Both the position numbers and the translations under genes were made by a program. From an uncultured Oceanospirillaceae bacterium (GTDB lineage Bacteria; Pseudomonadota; Gammaproteobacteria; Pseudomonadales; Balneatricaceae), in assembly GCA_937136055.1 (NCBI GenBank), contig CAKZOD010000061.1, positions 1-64,000 of the forward strand: a stretch of 64,000 nt of DNA, given 5' to 3'. Below, in pieces: positions 29,132 to 38,167 of this stretch (within the stretch, counting starts at the first letter, position 1; every line of letters starts with the position of its first letter). The notes below the pieces were generated by a model. The model did not search any database. It worked only from the letters and a program-made list of their open reading frames with translations, and had not been told where the DNA came from.

Positions 29132-29968
29132 ATGTCGAATGAAAATTCAAGAAACTTTAAAAGCTGGCCAGTGACAGTTATTTTGTCACTGTTTTCAGTA
29201 CCTATTTTAGTGATGTATCTGTACTTAATCGTCGATACCTTTACTAACACAGAACCAGGCTCATTGATCCCGAGTGAGTTTACCTTAGAGCACTGGCGCT
29301 TTTTATGGCACACGGACCCCGGTGCCGTGAGTATTTGGACGGCGACGGCAAACACCTTTATTTTTGCCAGTGTCATGACCTTAGTGATTTTAAGTGTATC
29401 GCTCACCGCGGGATATGCACTATCGCGTTTGAATATGCCGTTTAGGCGCTTCTTCTTAGGCGGGGTGCTGACGTTGCATGCATTTCCAACTGTCACTTTA
29501 GTGATCGCGTTATTTATTGTCTTGCAGATGGTGGGGCTCTATAACACTTTAACCGGCGTTATCTTAATCAAATCGGCGTTAATGTTACCGTTTGGTATTT
29601 GGGTGATGAAGGGCTTTTACGACACAGTGCCTTGGGAAATTGAAATGGCAGGGGTGCAAGATGGTGCGAGCCGCTTTATGGTGTGGCACAAATTAGTCTT
29701 GCCACAGATTAAACCTGGGCTGATTGCGTTAGGTGTCTTCTCCTTTTTGGAAGGTTGGAGCGAGTATGTTCTACCGCAAATATTTACTCCTGAAGCGGAT
29801 GTGCAAGTGCTATCCGTGTATTTAGCATCCTTAATCGCGGACGATCAAAAGTTTGACTTTAACTTATTTAAATCGATTGGCTTATTCTATGTGATCCCAG
29901 TGGTCTTGTTGTACCTCATATTCCAAAACAAGCTAATGAACATTTACGGTGGAGGCTCGAAGGGCTAA
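29132..29968 (+). CDS. ABC transporter permease, MalG-like
   Basis: A 278-residue inner-membrane permease with six predicted segments and the EAA loop AGVQDGASRFMVWHKLVLPQIKP. GYALSRLNMPFRR and EGWSEYVLPQ are typical of the second permease of sugar importers. It starts 24 bases after the first permease. Its stop overlaps the ATPase start (TAATG), so it is translationally coupled to it. Confidence 0.92.
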   Translation: MSNENSRNFKSWPVTVILSLFSVPILVMYLYLIVDTFTNTEPGSLIPSEFTLEHWRFLWHTDPGAVSIWTATANTFIFASVMTLVILSVSLTAGYALSRLNMPFRRFFLGGVLTLHAFPTVTLVIALFIVLQMVGLYNTLTGVILIKSALMLPFGIWVMKGFYDTVPWEIEMAGVQDGASRFMVWHKLVLPQIKPGLIALGVFSFLEGWSEYVLPQIFTPEADVQVLSVYLASLIADDQKFDFNLFKSIGLFYVIPVVLLYLIFQNKLMNIYGGGSKG

Positions 29969-31029
29969 TGCGCATCTTACTAGACAAATTTACCAAAAAA
30001 TTTGATGACGTCACTGTCATTAACGATATGGATTTAGAAATTCACGATGGCGAGCTAATGGCACTGTTAGGCCCTTCAGGCTGCGGTAAATCAACGACGC
30101 TATTTTCGATTTGCGGCATTTATCAATGCAGTGGTGGGCGTATTTTGTTCGGTGATCGGGATGTCTCCCAAGTCACTTCACAAGATCGTAACGTCGGGGT
30201 GGTGTTTCAAAACTATGCCCTTTATCCCCACATGTCGATCTATGACAACATCGCTTTCCCTTTAATGGTTAAAAAGATGGATGCTGCGCAAATTAAGCGT
30301 GAAGTTCACGCCATTGCCGAGTTGGTCCATATCTCAAACTTATTAGATAGAAAGCCCGCGCAGCTCTCTGGTGGACAACAGCAGCGCGTTGCGCTTTCAA
30401 GAGCACTAGTGCGCAAGCCTGATGTACTTTTGTTAGATGAGCCGCTCGCTAACTTAGATGCCAAATTGCGATTGGAGATGCGCTCTGAAATACGTCGCAT
30501 TCAGCAAGAGACGGGAATCACGGCTATTTTGGTAACTCATGATCAAGTCGAGGCGATGTCGATGTGCGATCGCATCGCGCTCATGGATCAAGGTAAAGTG
30601 TTGCAAGTCACTACGCCGAACGATATGTATCACAACCCGCAAAGTGATTTTGTGGCAAGCTTTTTAGGTAACCCGCCAATCGCCTTTTTAGATGGCCAAG
30701 TAGAGAGTGGAGTGTTTGCCCCTAATAATTCAGCCATACGCATGGCACTACCAAGCTCGATTAGCACACAAGCTGAAGGTACAAAACTTCGCTTAGGAGT
30801 GAGACCTGAGTATGTCGGTAGTGCAAAAGGCTCAGCGGTGACAGGCAAGGTGAGTTTCATTGAAACCCAAGGGCGTGAAAACCTCTATGACATTACCTTA
30901 GATAACGGTGCCGTATTACGCTCTATTCAAGGGGTGCGTCACGATATAGCAATAGGCCAGCAAGTGCAGTGGAACATAGAGACGGAAAATGTCTTGGTGT
31001 TTTCTGAGAATGGAAATCGCATCCAATGA
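29968..31029 (+). CDS. ABC transporter ATP-binding protein, MalK/UgpC type
   Basis: This 353-residue ATPase has Walker A GPSGCGKST (35-43), the Q loop VVFQNYALYPHMS, signature LSGGQQQR, Walker B DVLLLDEPLANLD and the switch His in VTHDQVEAM. A C-terminal TOBE-type regulatory domain follows (LRLGVRPEYVG). It energises import through the two preceding permeases. The start overlaps the permease stop by one base, and the end overlaps the phosphodiesterase start by four (ATGA). Confidence 0.95.
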   Translation: MRILLDKFTKKFDDVTVINDMDLEIHDGELMALLGPSGCGKSTTLFSICGIYQCSGGRILFGDRDVSQVTSQDRNVGVVFQNYALYPHMSIYDNIAFPLMVKKMDAAQIKREVHAIAELVHISNLLDRKPAQLSGGQQQRVALSRALVRKPDVLLLDEPLANLDAKLRLEMRSEIRRIQQETGITAILVTHDQVEAMSMCDRIALMDQGKVLQVTTPNDMYHNPQSDFVASFLGNPPIAFLDGQVESGVFAPNNSAIRMALPSSISTQAEGTKLRLGVRPEYVGSAKGSAVTGKVSFIETQGRENLYDITLDNGAVLRSIQGVRHDIAIGQQVQWNIETENVLVFSENGNRIQ

Positions 31030-32555
31030 GTACCCACACCTTAGCGCACAGCTCGGCTATTAATTCGAGTATGAGCTTGGCGATAAAACACTGGCCAGCA
31101 AGTCGTTTCGGTGGCCCGCGAGTGATTGGCCATCGAGGCGCTTGTCATCATGCTCGCGAAAATACCCTTAAAGCATTTTCTCTGGCGACCACTCTAGGGG
31201 CCGATATGTGGGAGCTAGATGCAAGAGTAAGCGCCGATGGGGTTTGTGTTGTTAGTCACGATGATGATTTACAAACAGTGTTTGGCCAAACAGCACTGAT
31301 ATCGCAGACTAATTATAAACAACTTCGACAGTTAACAGATGATGACTTACCCAGCTTACAGGAAGTGATTGATCTGGCGAAATCGACTGGGACGGGTTTG
31401 TATATTGAGTTAAAAGATGAAAAAGCGGGGGCGAGTGCTTATCAGTTATTGAAAGAAAATGATGTCACTTATGCAGCGCTTGGGGCTTTTAACGTGAGTT
31501 GGGTACGGGCCTTAAATGATAGTGGCTGTGATTATCCCACCTCGGTGTTAGTACCGATTGGCAAAGATCCTTTTAATATGGCAAGTGAGGCGAAAGCCGG
31601 TGCTATCCATCTTTGTTGGGAAAGAGCTTGTGAAGCTCCACAACACTTAGTGACCCAGGGGTTGATTGAGCGAGCACAGCAATTGGGCTTGGATATTATC
31701 CTGTGGCATGAAGAGCGGCCAAAGGTTATTAAGGCGCTGCTTGAGCTACCTGTGATTGGCATTTGCTCTGATCGCCCTGAGCTTTTTGTGCCTTATCTGG
31801 GTTCTCCATCAAGAAACTGTATTACTGATATTCGTACCCAAGTGGTGTGTCATAGGGGTGCTGAGTTTATCGCACCGGAAAATACTTTAGCTGCCATTGA
31901 AAGGGTTTATGAGCAAGGGTTTGACTGGGTTGAAATAGATGTTCAAGAGACACGTGATGGTCAGCTGGTGGTGCTTCACGATGACTCCCTTGAGCGAACG
32001 GTTCAAGGTCGCGGCATTATCAGCCAACTGGACTGGGATGAGGTGAAACATTTAGATGCAGGTAGTCAGTTCGATCCAATCTATCGGGCTGAGCGCATAC
32101 CTCTATTATCCGATGCCATAGAGCTCGCGAAATCCTTTAATAAGTGTTTGTATATAGAGCTTAAAGGGGCAAATCCTGAAAAGGTATTACGCCAAGTGCA
32201 ACAGCAGCGCTTTTTGGCTGATTGTTTCTTTTGGAGTTTTGACGAGCAAAAGTTGCTACAAATTCGTCAATTGGATCCCAGTGCTAATATAATGTCGCGC
32301 AGTCAAGATTTCGTTGATGTTGCAGCGGCGATTGGCGCCTTAGGAGCTTGCGTGATTGAAATAGAAGCAGATGATCAGCATTTACTTCAACATATTCAAG
32401 ATTGCCGAGCATTGGGTGCTAAAGTGATGCTGTGTTATCAGGGAAGTGAAACTAAAATATTTAAAAAAATTATTCACTTAAAGCCAGATTTGCTTAATTT
32501 AAGGCGTCCAGATTTATGGAAACAGGCCCTGTATGAGTACAATGCTGAGCTTTAA
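31026..32555 (+). CDS. Tandem-domain glycerophosphodiester phosphodiesterase
   Basis: The 509-residue protein carries two complete GDPD TIM-barrel domains. Domain 1 (about 33-260) has GHRGACHHARENT with H36, ELDARVSADG and a His in VVSHDDDL. Domain 2 (about 273-509) has CHRGAEFIAPENT with H276, EIDVQETRDG and LHDDSLERT. Both keep the two catalytic histidines and the Glu/Asp metal ligands. There is no signal peptide, so it acts in the cytoplasm on an imported diester, giving glycerol 3-phosphate or a phosphorylated head group. Two active domains in one chain are unusual, since most GDPDs have one. The four-base overlap with the ATPase gene ties it to import. Confidence 0.92.
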   Translation: MSTHTLAHSSAINSSMSLAIKHWPASRFGGPRVIGHRGACHHARENTLKAFSLATTLGADMWELDARVSADGVCVVSHDDDLQTVFGQTALISQTNYKQLRQLTDDDLPSLQEVIDLAKSTGTGLYIELKDEKAGASAYQLLKENDVTYAALGAFNVSWVRALNDSGCDYPTSVLVPIGKDPFNMASEAKAGAIHLCWERACEAPQHLVTQGLIERAQQLGLDIILWHEERPKVIKALLELPVIGICSDRPELFVPYLGSPSRNCITDIRTQVVCHRGAEFIAPENTLAAIERVYEQGFDWVEIDVQETRDGQLVVLHDDSLERTVQGRGIISQLDWDEVKHLDAGSQFDPIYRAERIPLLSDAIELAKSFNKCLYIELKGANPEKVLRQVQQQRFLADCFFWSFDEQKLLQIRQLDPSANIMSRSQDFVDVAAAIGALGACVIEIEADDQHLLQHIQDCRALGAKVMLCYQGSETKIFKKIIHLKPDLLNLRRPDLWKQALYEYNAEL

Positions 32556-32617
32556 ATTAACAGTATGCGGCTTCTTATTATTGAAGTAGCAGTAAAAACA
32601 AAAGGTAAAAGGAATAC

Positions 32618-33646
32618 ATGGCAACAGAAAAAGAAGGACCATCACATCGCAAAGTGACTTCTGTCGATGTTGCTAAATTGGCTGGCGTGTCTCGATCCGC
32701 AGTATCTAGAACCTTTACCGCCGATGCAAGTGTCTCTAAACAGACCCGAGAGAAAGTGCTAAGGGCCGCTCAAGAGCTGGGCTATCGAGTGAATAAGCTG
32801 GCGAGTAGTTTGATCAGCAATCGCTCTGATTTGGTCGGTATTATCGCCTCTAATATGGATAATCCATTTCGTGCTCAGCAGGTGGAATCACTCTCAAGAG
32901 TGCTGCTTTCGAGAGGCTTAAAACCGATACTTTTGTTAGTTGAAGGTGCAGAAGACCCCTCGCAGATTATTGGTATGTTGTTGGAATATAATGTCAGTGG
33001 TGTGATCGTCACATCAGATACGCCACCGCAAAGCATTTGCCAAGAGTGCATTACTTTAGGTGTACCTATGGTGTTGGTGAATAAGGCTGAATCAGCGACA
33101 GATGTTGATCGTGTTTTACTGGATAATCATAAATCCGGTGTGTTAGCTGCCATTACTTTGTATGAGAGCGGTGCTAGAGAGATGGCATTTGTCACAACGG
33201 AACACCCGTCTTATTCTTTGAATGTACGTATAGCCTCTTTTATTAAACAGTGTGAAAAGTTAGGTCTAACCCCTGTAACTCAATTGACGGGGAAGTTGCA
33301 AAATTATCAAGGTGGGATGTCGGCGTGTGGTCAATATTTGACAAAACACAGGACAGTAGATGGCGTTTTCTGTGTGAGTGATTATATGGCACTGGGTTTT
33401 CTTGATGGACTGCGTTTAAACGGGCCAGTAGAAGTACCCGCACAAATGAAAGTGATTAGCTGTGATGATATTCCCCAAGCGAGTTGGCCAATTTATGAGT
33501 TAACAACTATTCGTCAAGACACCCATAAGTTGGCAGTGGTTGTAGTTGATGTATTACAAGAGCGAATAAAGCAGCCTAATAATCCGGCAGCAGTGAAAAT
33601 ACTAGATGTGGAGCTAGTACACCGCAACAGTACTGCAACGGTTTAA
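32618..33646 (+). CDS. LacI-family transcriptional regulator
   Basis: This 342-residue repressor has the LacI helix-turn-helix VTSVDVAKLAGVSRSAVSR, the hinge region YRVNKLASSL and a periplasmic-binding-protein-like effector domain (LVGIIASNMDNPF, DGVFCVSDYMALGFLDG, TTIRQDTHKLA). An AAAGG-AAAAGGA site precedes ATG. It lies between the diesterase and phosphatase genes and probably controls the 26275-34454 operon through the palindrome at 26066. It is a paralogue of the regulator at 40790. Confidence 0.93.
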   Translation: MATEKEGPSHRKVTSVDVAKLAGVSRSAVSRTFTADASVSKQTREKVLRAAQELGYRVNKLASSLISNRSDLVGIIASNMDNPFRAQQVESLSRVLLSRGLKPILLLVEGAEDPSQIIGMLLEYNVSGVIVTSDTPPQSICQECITLGVPMVLVNKAESATDVDRVLLDNHKSGVLAAITLYESGAREMAFVTTEHPSYSLNVRIASFIKQCEKLGLTPVTQLTGKLQNYQGGMSACGQYLTKHRTVDGVFCVSDYMALGFLDGLRLNGPVEVPAQMKVISCDDIPQASWPIYELTTIRQDTHKLAVVVVDVLQERIKQPNNPAAVKILDVELVHRNSTATV

Positions 33647-33671
33647 TAGTGCCTTAACATGAGAGAGATAA

Positions 33672-34454
33672 ATGTTAGATAGATATCAAGAAGCAAAAGA
33701 TATTGCCCTTAAAGCAGGGGAATTAGCTTTAGAATATAAACGCAACGCACAATCACAAGGGCTAAAAATAGAGGCTAAAGGCATTCAAGACTTTGTTACA
33801 GAAGCAGATCAGCAGGTTGAGCATTTAATCCGCTCGACCTTACAAGGTAAGTTTCCTGAAGATGGCTTTTTTGGGGAAGAGTCTGATTCTGATATCCGCG
33901 AAGGACAAGGTTTTTGGGTTGTTGATCCGATTGATGGAACTTCAAATTACATGCGTAACGTTGATCAATGGGGCGTGTCAATCGCATTTGTTAAAGATAA
34001 CAGGATGCAAATTGGTGTGATTTATGATCCTGAGCGGGATATTTTATACCACGCACAAAAAGGACAGGGTGCATTTTGTAATGAGCAGCGCAAAATGTTG
34101 AATGATAGCCAGCCTATGGATCCGGTTATTGTACTTGGTCAGTCTCGACGTGCACCTTTATCACAATACTTGGATGCAATCAGCGTGTTACATGAGAAAG
34201 GTGTTGAGCACCGCCGTTATGGTTCTGCTGCTTTAGGGCTTGCCCAAGTGGTTAGTGGTCAATGTGACGGTTACTTTGAAGCAGAGCTTAACCCATGGGA
34301 TTGTTTAGCGGGTTTATTACTGATTGAAGAAGCTGGTGGAGTCGTTGTCAGTGGTGACCAAATGGCTGAAACGCTGACGAATATGTCAGTGGCTGCCGGA
34401 ATAAAGTCTCAGCAAATGATCCTTGAAACATTAGTCGATATCGCCGTTGATTAA
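33672..34454 (+). CDS. Inositol-monophosphatase-family phosphatase
   Basis: A 260-residue lithium-sensitive-type phosphatase of the IMPase superfamily. The metal and substrate motifs are DFVTEADQQVE, FFGEESDSD, WVVDPIDGTSNYM and the C-terminal LNPWDCLAGLLLIEEAGG. It would remove phosphate from inositol 1-phosphate or a similar polyol phosphate. With the tandem GDPD and importer upstream, a path from a glycerophosphoinositol-like solute to free polyol is plausible. It is the last gene of the operon; IMPase homologues also act on histidinol phosphate and other substrates. Confidence 0.9.
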   Translation: MLDRYQEAKDIALKAGELALEYKRNAQSQGLKIEAKGIQDFVTEADQQVEHLIRSTLQGKFPEDGFFGEESDSDIREGQGFWVVDPIDGTSNYMRNVDQWGVSIAFVKDNRMQIGVIYDPERDILYHAQKGQGAFCNEQRKMLNDSQPMDPVIVLGQSRRAPLSQYLDAISVLHEKGVEHRRYGSAALGLAQVVSGQCDGYFEAELNPWDCLAGLLLIEEAGGVVVSGDQMAETLTNMSVAAGIKSQQMILETLVDIAVD

Positions 34455-34563
34455 CTTTAACAATACTGAAGTAATTCATGCGTGAAGCACTTTAAATAAA
34501 GAGCGATCATATAAAAATTGTTCTTTATAAATTCTCTTTAGGAGAATCATTTTAATCACGCAT

Positions 34564-34716
34564 CTATTGAACTAATAGCACGACCAAGCTGATAAATGCA
34601 GCAAACAATAATAGATCGAACTTTAATGTGGGTTTCTTATTTATATTTGAAAAGAAAGCACTTAATTCACTGCGAATTTTATGCTGCTTTGAGCTTAAAG
34701 GTTTATTCTCTTCCAT
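34564..34716 (-). CDS. Small single-pass membrane protein (50 aa)
   Basis: This short frame encodes 50 residues. A charged N-terminal part (MEENKPLSSKQHKIRSE) is followed by a C-terminal hydrophobic helix (FDLLLFAAFISLVVLLVQ) of about 18 residues. GGAG lies nine bases before ATG. The charge pattern and tail anchor look like a real small membrane protein rather than chance. Family and function are unknown. It is on the strand opposite to the phosphatase gene and may be co-expressed with nothing else here. Confidence 0.55.
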   Translation of the reverse strand: MEENKPLSSKQHKIRSELSAFFSNINKKPTLKFDLLLFAAFISLVVLLVQ

Positions 34717-35294
34717 TAGAGTGTGCTCCGCTAAACGATATTTAAACTTATTTATAAGTGTTAAACCGTTGTACGTTAAATCCGTTTATCTTCGCGATTT
34801 ATGGTGATTATGAGTATCGCGAAAAATTAGTCACATCAATATGCATAATAGACCTCACATCCAGGAGGGCGTTCATTTTTAAGATATATTTCCTAGTTAG
34901 AATTAAATTGCATCTATTTAAAGACAGTTAATTCAAAGGTTTATAACTCATGATGTCGATGTGCTTTAAAATTTTATAGGTAGCCTTTAAATTTATTTTC
35001 GCAAATATTTATTAGAATTAATACAGTAAAAGCTAAAAAAAATTGTATGAATTTTATTGATAGTTAATGCAATAGATACCTATAAAATTACTGTTAATAA
35101 AAAGAGACTACAAATTTTTTTATTTAATATTTGTAAATTTATTGCGTAGTAAAGTGTTGGCTAATTGTGCAATTAATTAAGAAGATATCATTAATATACT
35201 GCTATTTGTTTTATTATCTGCATTCTTTTGATTCAGCATTACAGTGTCTTTTGAGTAGGTTTGAGAACTATGTCAGCATTTTATGTTATGGATA
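34717..35294. other. Very AT-rich intergenic region
   Basis: From about 34900 to 35290 the sequence is strongly AT-rich and I see no gene. Short AT runs and TTTAATATTTG-like stretches are present. The region separates the first importer block from the 3' end of the second. It could hold the promoter of the 50-residue gene at its left end. Confidence 0.4.
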
Positions 35295-36035
35295 TTATTT
35301 CAATTTTAGAGACTCTCCTTGAATAGCTATATTGATGTTTACATACTCGCAGGCTGCTTGGCTCATTGCAGTAATCTCTGAATCTGCGATGTGATAGAGC
35401 ATGAATTCAACATTAGGCATTGAGTTGGCAAGTTGTTTAACTTTAGCAAAGTCTGAATGGCCGGCCCCTTGAGCTAATGACATAGCTTGGCATTCGATAA
35501 ACGCAATGTCGCAGCTTTCTACGAGCTTACTGCCAGCGGGAGTTATAGCACCGTCACCACTATAAAAAAGACGTGTATTGCTCCCTTGCAATTGAATACT
35601 GTGGTTGGTAACTCCGTGAAAAGTCTCTTCACTTTGGCACTGCAAAGGGCCAATTTCGAAACTGCCATTTTCAGTTTCCGGATCAATCAAGATAAACTCT
35701 ACTTGATAGTTTTTGCGATCAGACCAAAAGCCGTATTCTACTAATTGTTGTAAGCGTTGCTCTTTTCCCTTGTGGCAATAAATTTGTAATTTACGGCGCC
35801 GACCTGAAGAATTAAAGCGATTGATCAATGAGGTTAAACCTAAGGCATGATCTGGATGTAAGTGAGTAAAATAAACAGCATCTAAGTGGGGCCAAACAGG
35901 GTTGCTCCACAACTGGTGGCAAGCGGTAGGGCCGCAATCAATGAGTAGTTTAAAATCTTGCTCAACGACGACAATAGCGCTGTTGGCTCTTGAGCTGGCG
36001 TAGGCGTCGCCAGTTCCAATAATATGAATTTGCAC
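35295..36035 (-). CDS. Metallo-beta-lactamase-fold hydrolase, PhnP/RNase Z-like
   Basis: The 246-residue protein opens with MQIHIIGTGDAYASSRANS and carries the metal motif THLHPDHALGL, a later Asp in LFYSGDGA and a His in AQGAGHSDF. This is the phosphodiesterase branch of the MBL fold, including PhnP (cyclic phosphate hydrolase) and RNase Z. It is the last gene of the second importer operon, 24 bases after the ATPase. A metabolic role on a cyclic phosphodiester, such as an inositol or glycerol cyclic phosphate, is more likely than tRNA processing, but it is inferred. Confidence 0.8.
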   Translation of the reverse strand: MQIHIIGTGDAYASSRANSAIVVVEQDFKLLIDCGPTACHQLWSNPVWPHLDAVYFTHLHPDHALGLTSLINRFNSSGRRRKLQIYCHKGKEQRLQQLVEYGFWSDRKNYQVEFILIDPETENGSFEIGPLQCQSEETFHGVTNHSIQLQGSNTRLFYSGDGAITPAGSKLVESCDIAFIECQAMSLAQGAGHSDFAKVKQLANSMPNVEFMLYHIADSEITAMSQAACEYVNINIAIQGESLKLK

Positions 36036-36059
36036 ACTGCAATCCTGTGAATGAGCTGT

Positions 36060-37157
36060 TTATTGTGCAGCTGTAAAAGAAAGGCCGTCACTGGCAAAAA
36101 GATGACAGTGTTCTACGGGTAACTTAACAGCGATTTGGTGTTGGTCTTTGAGTGCAAAGTCTTTGTCGAGCTCGATAATCAGTGATTGATCAGCATAGCT
36201 GCCATAAGCAATAGTTTGGCCTCCAAGATGCTCGCTGACATCGATTTGAATATCAAAATCTTTATCCGTAGATTGTGAGTCATCAAGCGCGATTAGATCA
36301 TTTGGACGTATACCTAAAGAAATCTTATCACCTACTTGAGCGACTAAGCTGTATTTAGGCACTGATAAGCTAACCCCGCCGGGAAGAGTGATTTGTGTGT
36401 GTTGACAGTCACATTGAGTAATGACGGCATCGATAAAGTTCATTTTTGGTGAGCCTAGAAACCCTGCCACAAACTTGTTGCGTGGCTGTTTGTATAGCTC
36501 TAAGGGAGAACCTACTTGTTCGATGCGGCCATCCTTTAAGACCACGATTCGATCGGCCATCGTCATCGCTTCAACTTGATCATGGGTCACATAAATCATA
36601 GTGGCATTTAAGCGGCGGTGCAGGCGAGTGAGTTGTACACGCATTTCGACGCGCAGCTCCGCATCGAGGTTTGATAGCGGTTCATCAAACAAAAATACAT
36701 CGGGCTCGCGCACGATAGCACGACCAATGGCAACTCGTTGTCTCTGGCCCCCTGAAAGTTGCTTAGGTTTACGATCGAGCAATTGATCAAGTTGTAATAT
36801 TTCAGCGGCGTGTTGAATACGCTTTGCACTTTCTTCTTTATCAATACCGTTCATCTTTAGGCCAAAGGCCATGTTGTCGTACACGCTTTTATGAGGGTAG
36901 AGGGCGTAAGACTGAAAAACCATGGCGATCCCGCGCTTAGCTGCATCGATATTATTAACCATCTTACCGCCAATCTCGATTGCACCAGCACTGAGGTCTT
37001 CAAGTCCTGCAATGGTTCTTAACAAGGTTGATTTGCCGCAACCTGATGGGCCGACGAAAACGATAAACTCACCGTCTTTTATGTCTAAATCGACACCTTT
37101 TATAATCTCTGTTTTGGCGAATGATTTTTTTACTGCTGTGAGTTTCAAGTCACTCAT
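36060..37157 (-). CDS. ABC transporter ATP-binding protein, UgpC/MalK type
   Basis: The 365-residue ATPase has Walker A GPSGCGKST, MVFQSYALYPHKSVYDN, signature LSGGQRQR, Walker B DVFLFDEPLSNLD and VTHDQVEAM. A TOBE regulatory tail follows, with ISLGIRPNDL. It powers the importer whose permeases and binding protein lie upstream on the same strand. It is separated from the permease gene by 125 bases with no obvious terminator. Confidence 0.94.
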   Translation of the reverse strand: MSDLKLTAVKKSFAKTEIIKGVDLDIKDGEFIVFVGPSGCGKSTLLRTIAGLEDLSAGAIEIGGKMVNNIDAAKRGIAMVFQSYALYPHKSVYDNMAFGLKMNGIDKEESAKRIQHAAEILQLDQLLDRKPKQLSGGQRQRVAIGRAIVREPDVFLFDEPLSNLDAELRVEMRVQLTRLHRRLNATMIYVTHDQVEAMTMADRIVVLKDGRIEQVGSPLELYKQPRNKFVAGFLGSPKMNFIDAVITQCDCQHTQITLPGGVSLSVPKYSLVAQVGDKISLGIRPNDLIALDDSQSTDKDFDIQIDVSEHLGGQTIAYGSYADQSLIIELDKDFALKDQHQIAVKLPVEHCHLFASDGLSFTAAQ

Positions 37158-37282
37158 TATTGTTATCCTTTTGAACCTGTATTCAGCGCTTGTATGTGTT
37201 TTAGGCTATCGCTGTAGCGTTTTAGTGCGCTGAATACTTTGTGTTTTTTTAGTTAGGTTGAGGCTTAGAGATTGCAAATTAA

Positions 37283-38167
37283 TTATTTCAAGCCCATCGA
37301 AAAGCCGCGTATCAAATGCTTTTGAATAAAGCCAGCAAAGAGTAAAACAGGGATGGATGAGAGCAGGCCTATACCCATCAGTTGGCCCCAAAATGTCTCG
37401 TTTTCAGTGATGAAATTTGAGATATAGAGCGGCAGGGTGAAGCTGCTCGGCTTTTGTAAGAACAGCAGCGCAAATGGGAATTCGTTCCAGCACAAAATCA
37501 GCGTGAAAATGCTGGTGGCAACTAAGCCGGGTTTGCAAAGTGGTAAAACGATATGCCATAAGCGCTGTAAAATATTGGCATTATCCAGCGCTGCCGCTTC
37601 TTCTATTTCAAGGGGAACATCGCGAACAAAGCCTAATAGCATCCAAATGCAAAATGGCAGTGTGTAAAGCTGATATACCAAGACCAAGCCAAATAAGGAA
37701 TCCAGCAACCCAATATCTTTTAGTAAGCCGTATAAAGGGATGGCAACTACGATAGGCGGCATTAATTTAACTATCAGCACGAGCAGTAAAAACGCGATAT
37801 CTAAACGCGCAGGGAATTGATAGCGCACCAGTGCATAAGCGGCCATAAAGCCTAGCATGATAGATGCTGCAGTTGCTCCAAAAGCAACTATCACTGTATT
37901 GCCAAGGCGCTTTAGAAAACCATCGTTAATCAGCGCTTGAAAGTGCTCGAGGGTTAAGCTGCTCGGCCAAAAACTCGGCGTGCTTGAGACATATTCACCG
38001 GGCTCTTTAAAGGCTGTGGCTACCATCCATAAAACGGGAGTAATAAAGAAGGTAAGGCACAGTACTAACGCTGCATAGAATAAAAAACTGCGGCTCAAGC
38101 GTAGCATTGAAAAGTTTACCTTTGGCGCGGTAGCTGTCATCGCTGCTGTTTGCTGTAATGGGTTCAT
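37283..38167 (-). CDS. ABC transporter permease, UgpE/MalG-like
   Basis: A 294-residue permease with six predicted membrane segments, the EAA loop EEAAALDNANILQRLWHIVLPLCKPG and CWNEFPFALLFLQKP. The N-terminal 20 residues before the first helix are longer than usual, so a downstream start is possible. The gene overlaps the preceding permease gene by four bases, so the two are translated together. Confidence 0.92.
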   Translation of the reverse strand: MNPLQQTAAMTATAPKVNFSMLRLSRSFLFYAALVLCLTFFITPVLWMVATAFKEPGEYVSSTPSFWPSSLTLEHFQALINDGFLKRLGNTVIVAFGATAASIMLGFMAAYALVRYQFPARLDIAFLLLVLIVKLMPPIVVAIPLYGLLKDIGLLDSLFGLVLVYQLYTLPFCIWMLLGFVRDVPLEIEEAAALDNANILQRLWHIVLPLCKPGLVATSIFTLILCWNEFPFALLFLQKPSSFTLPLYISNFITENETFWGQLMGIGLLSSIPVLLFAGFIQKHLIRGFSMGLK

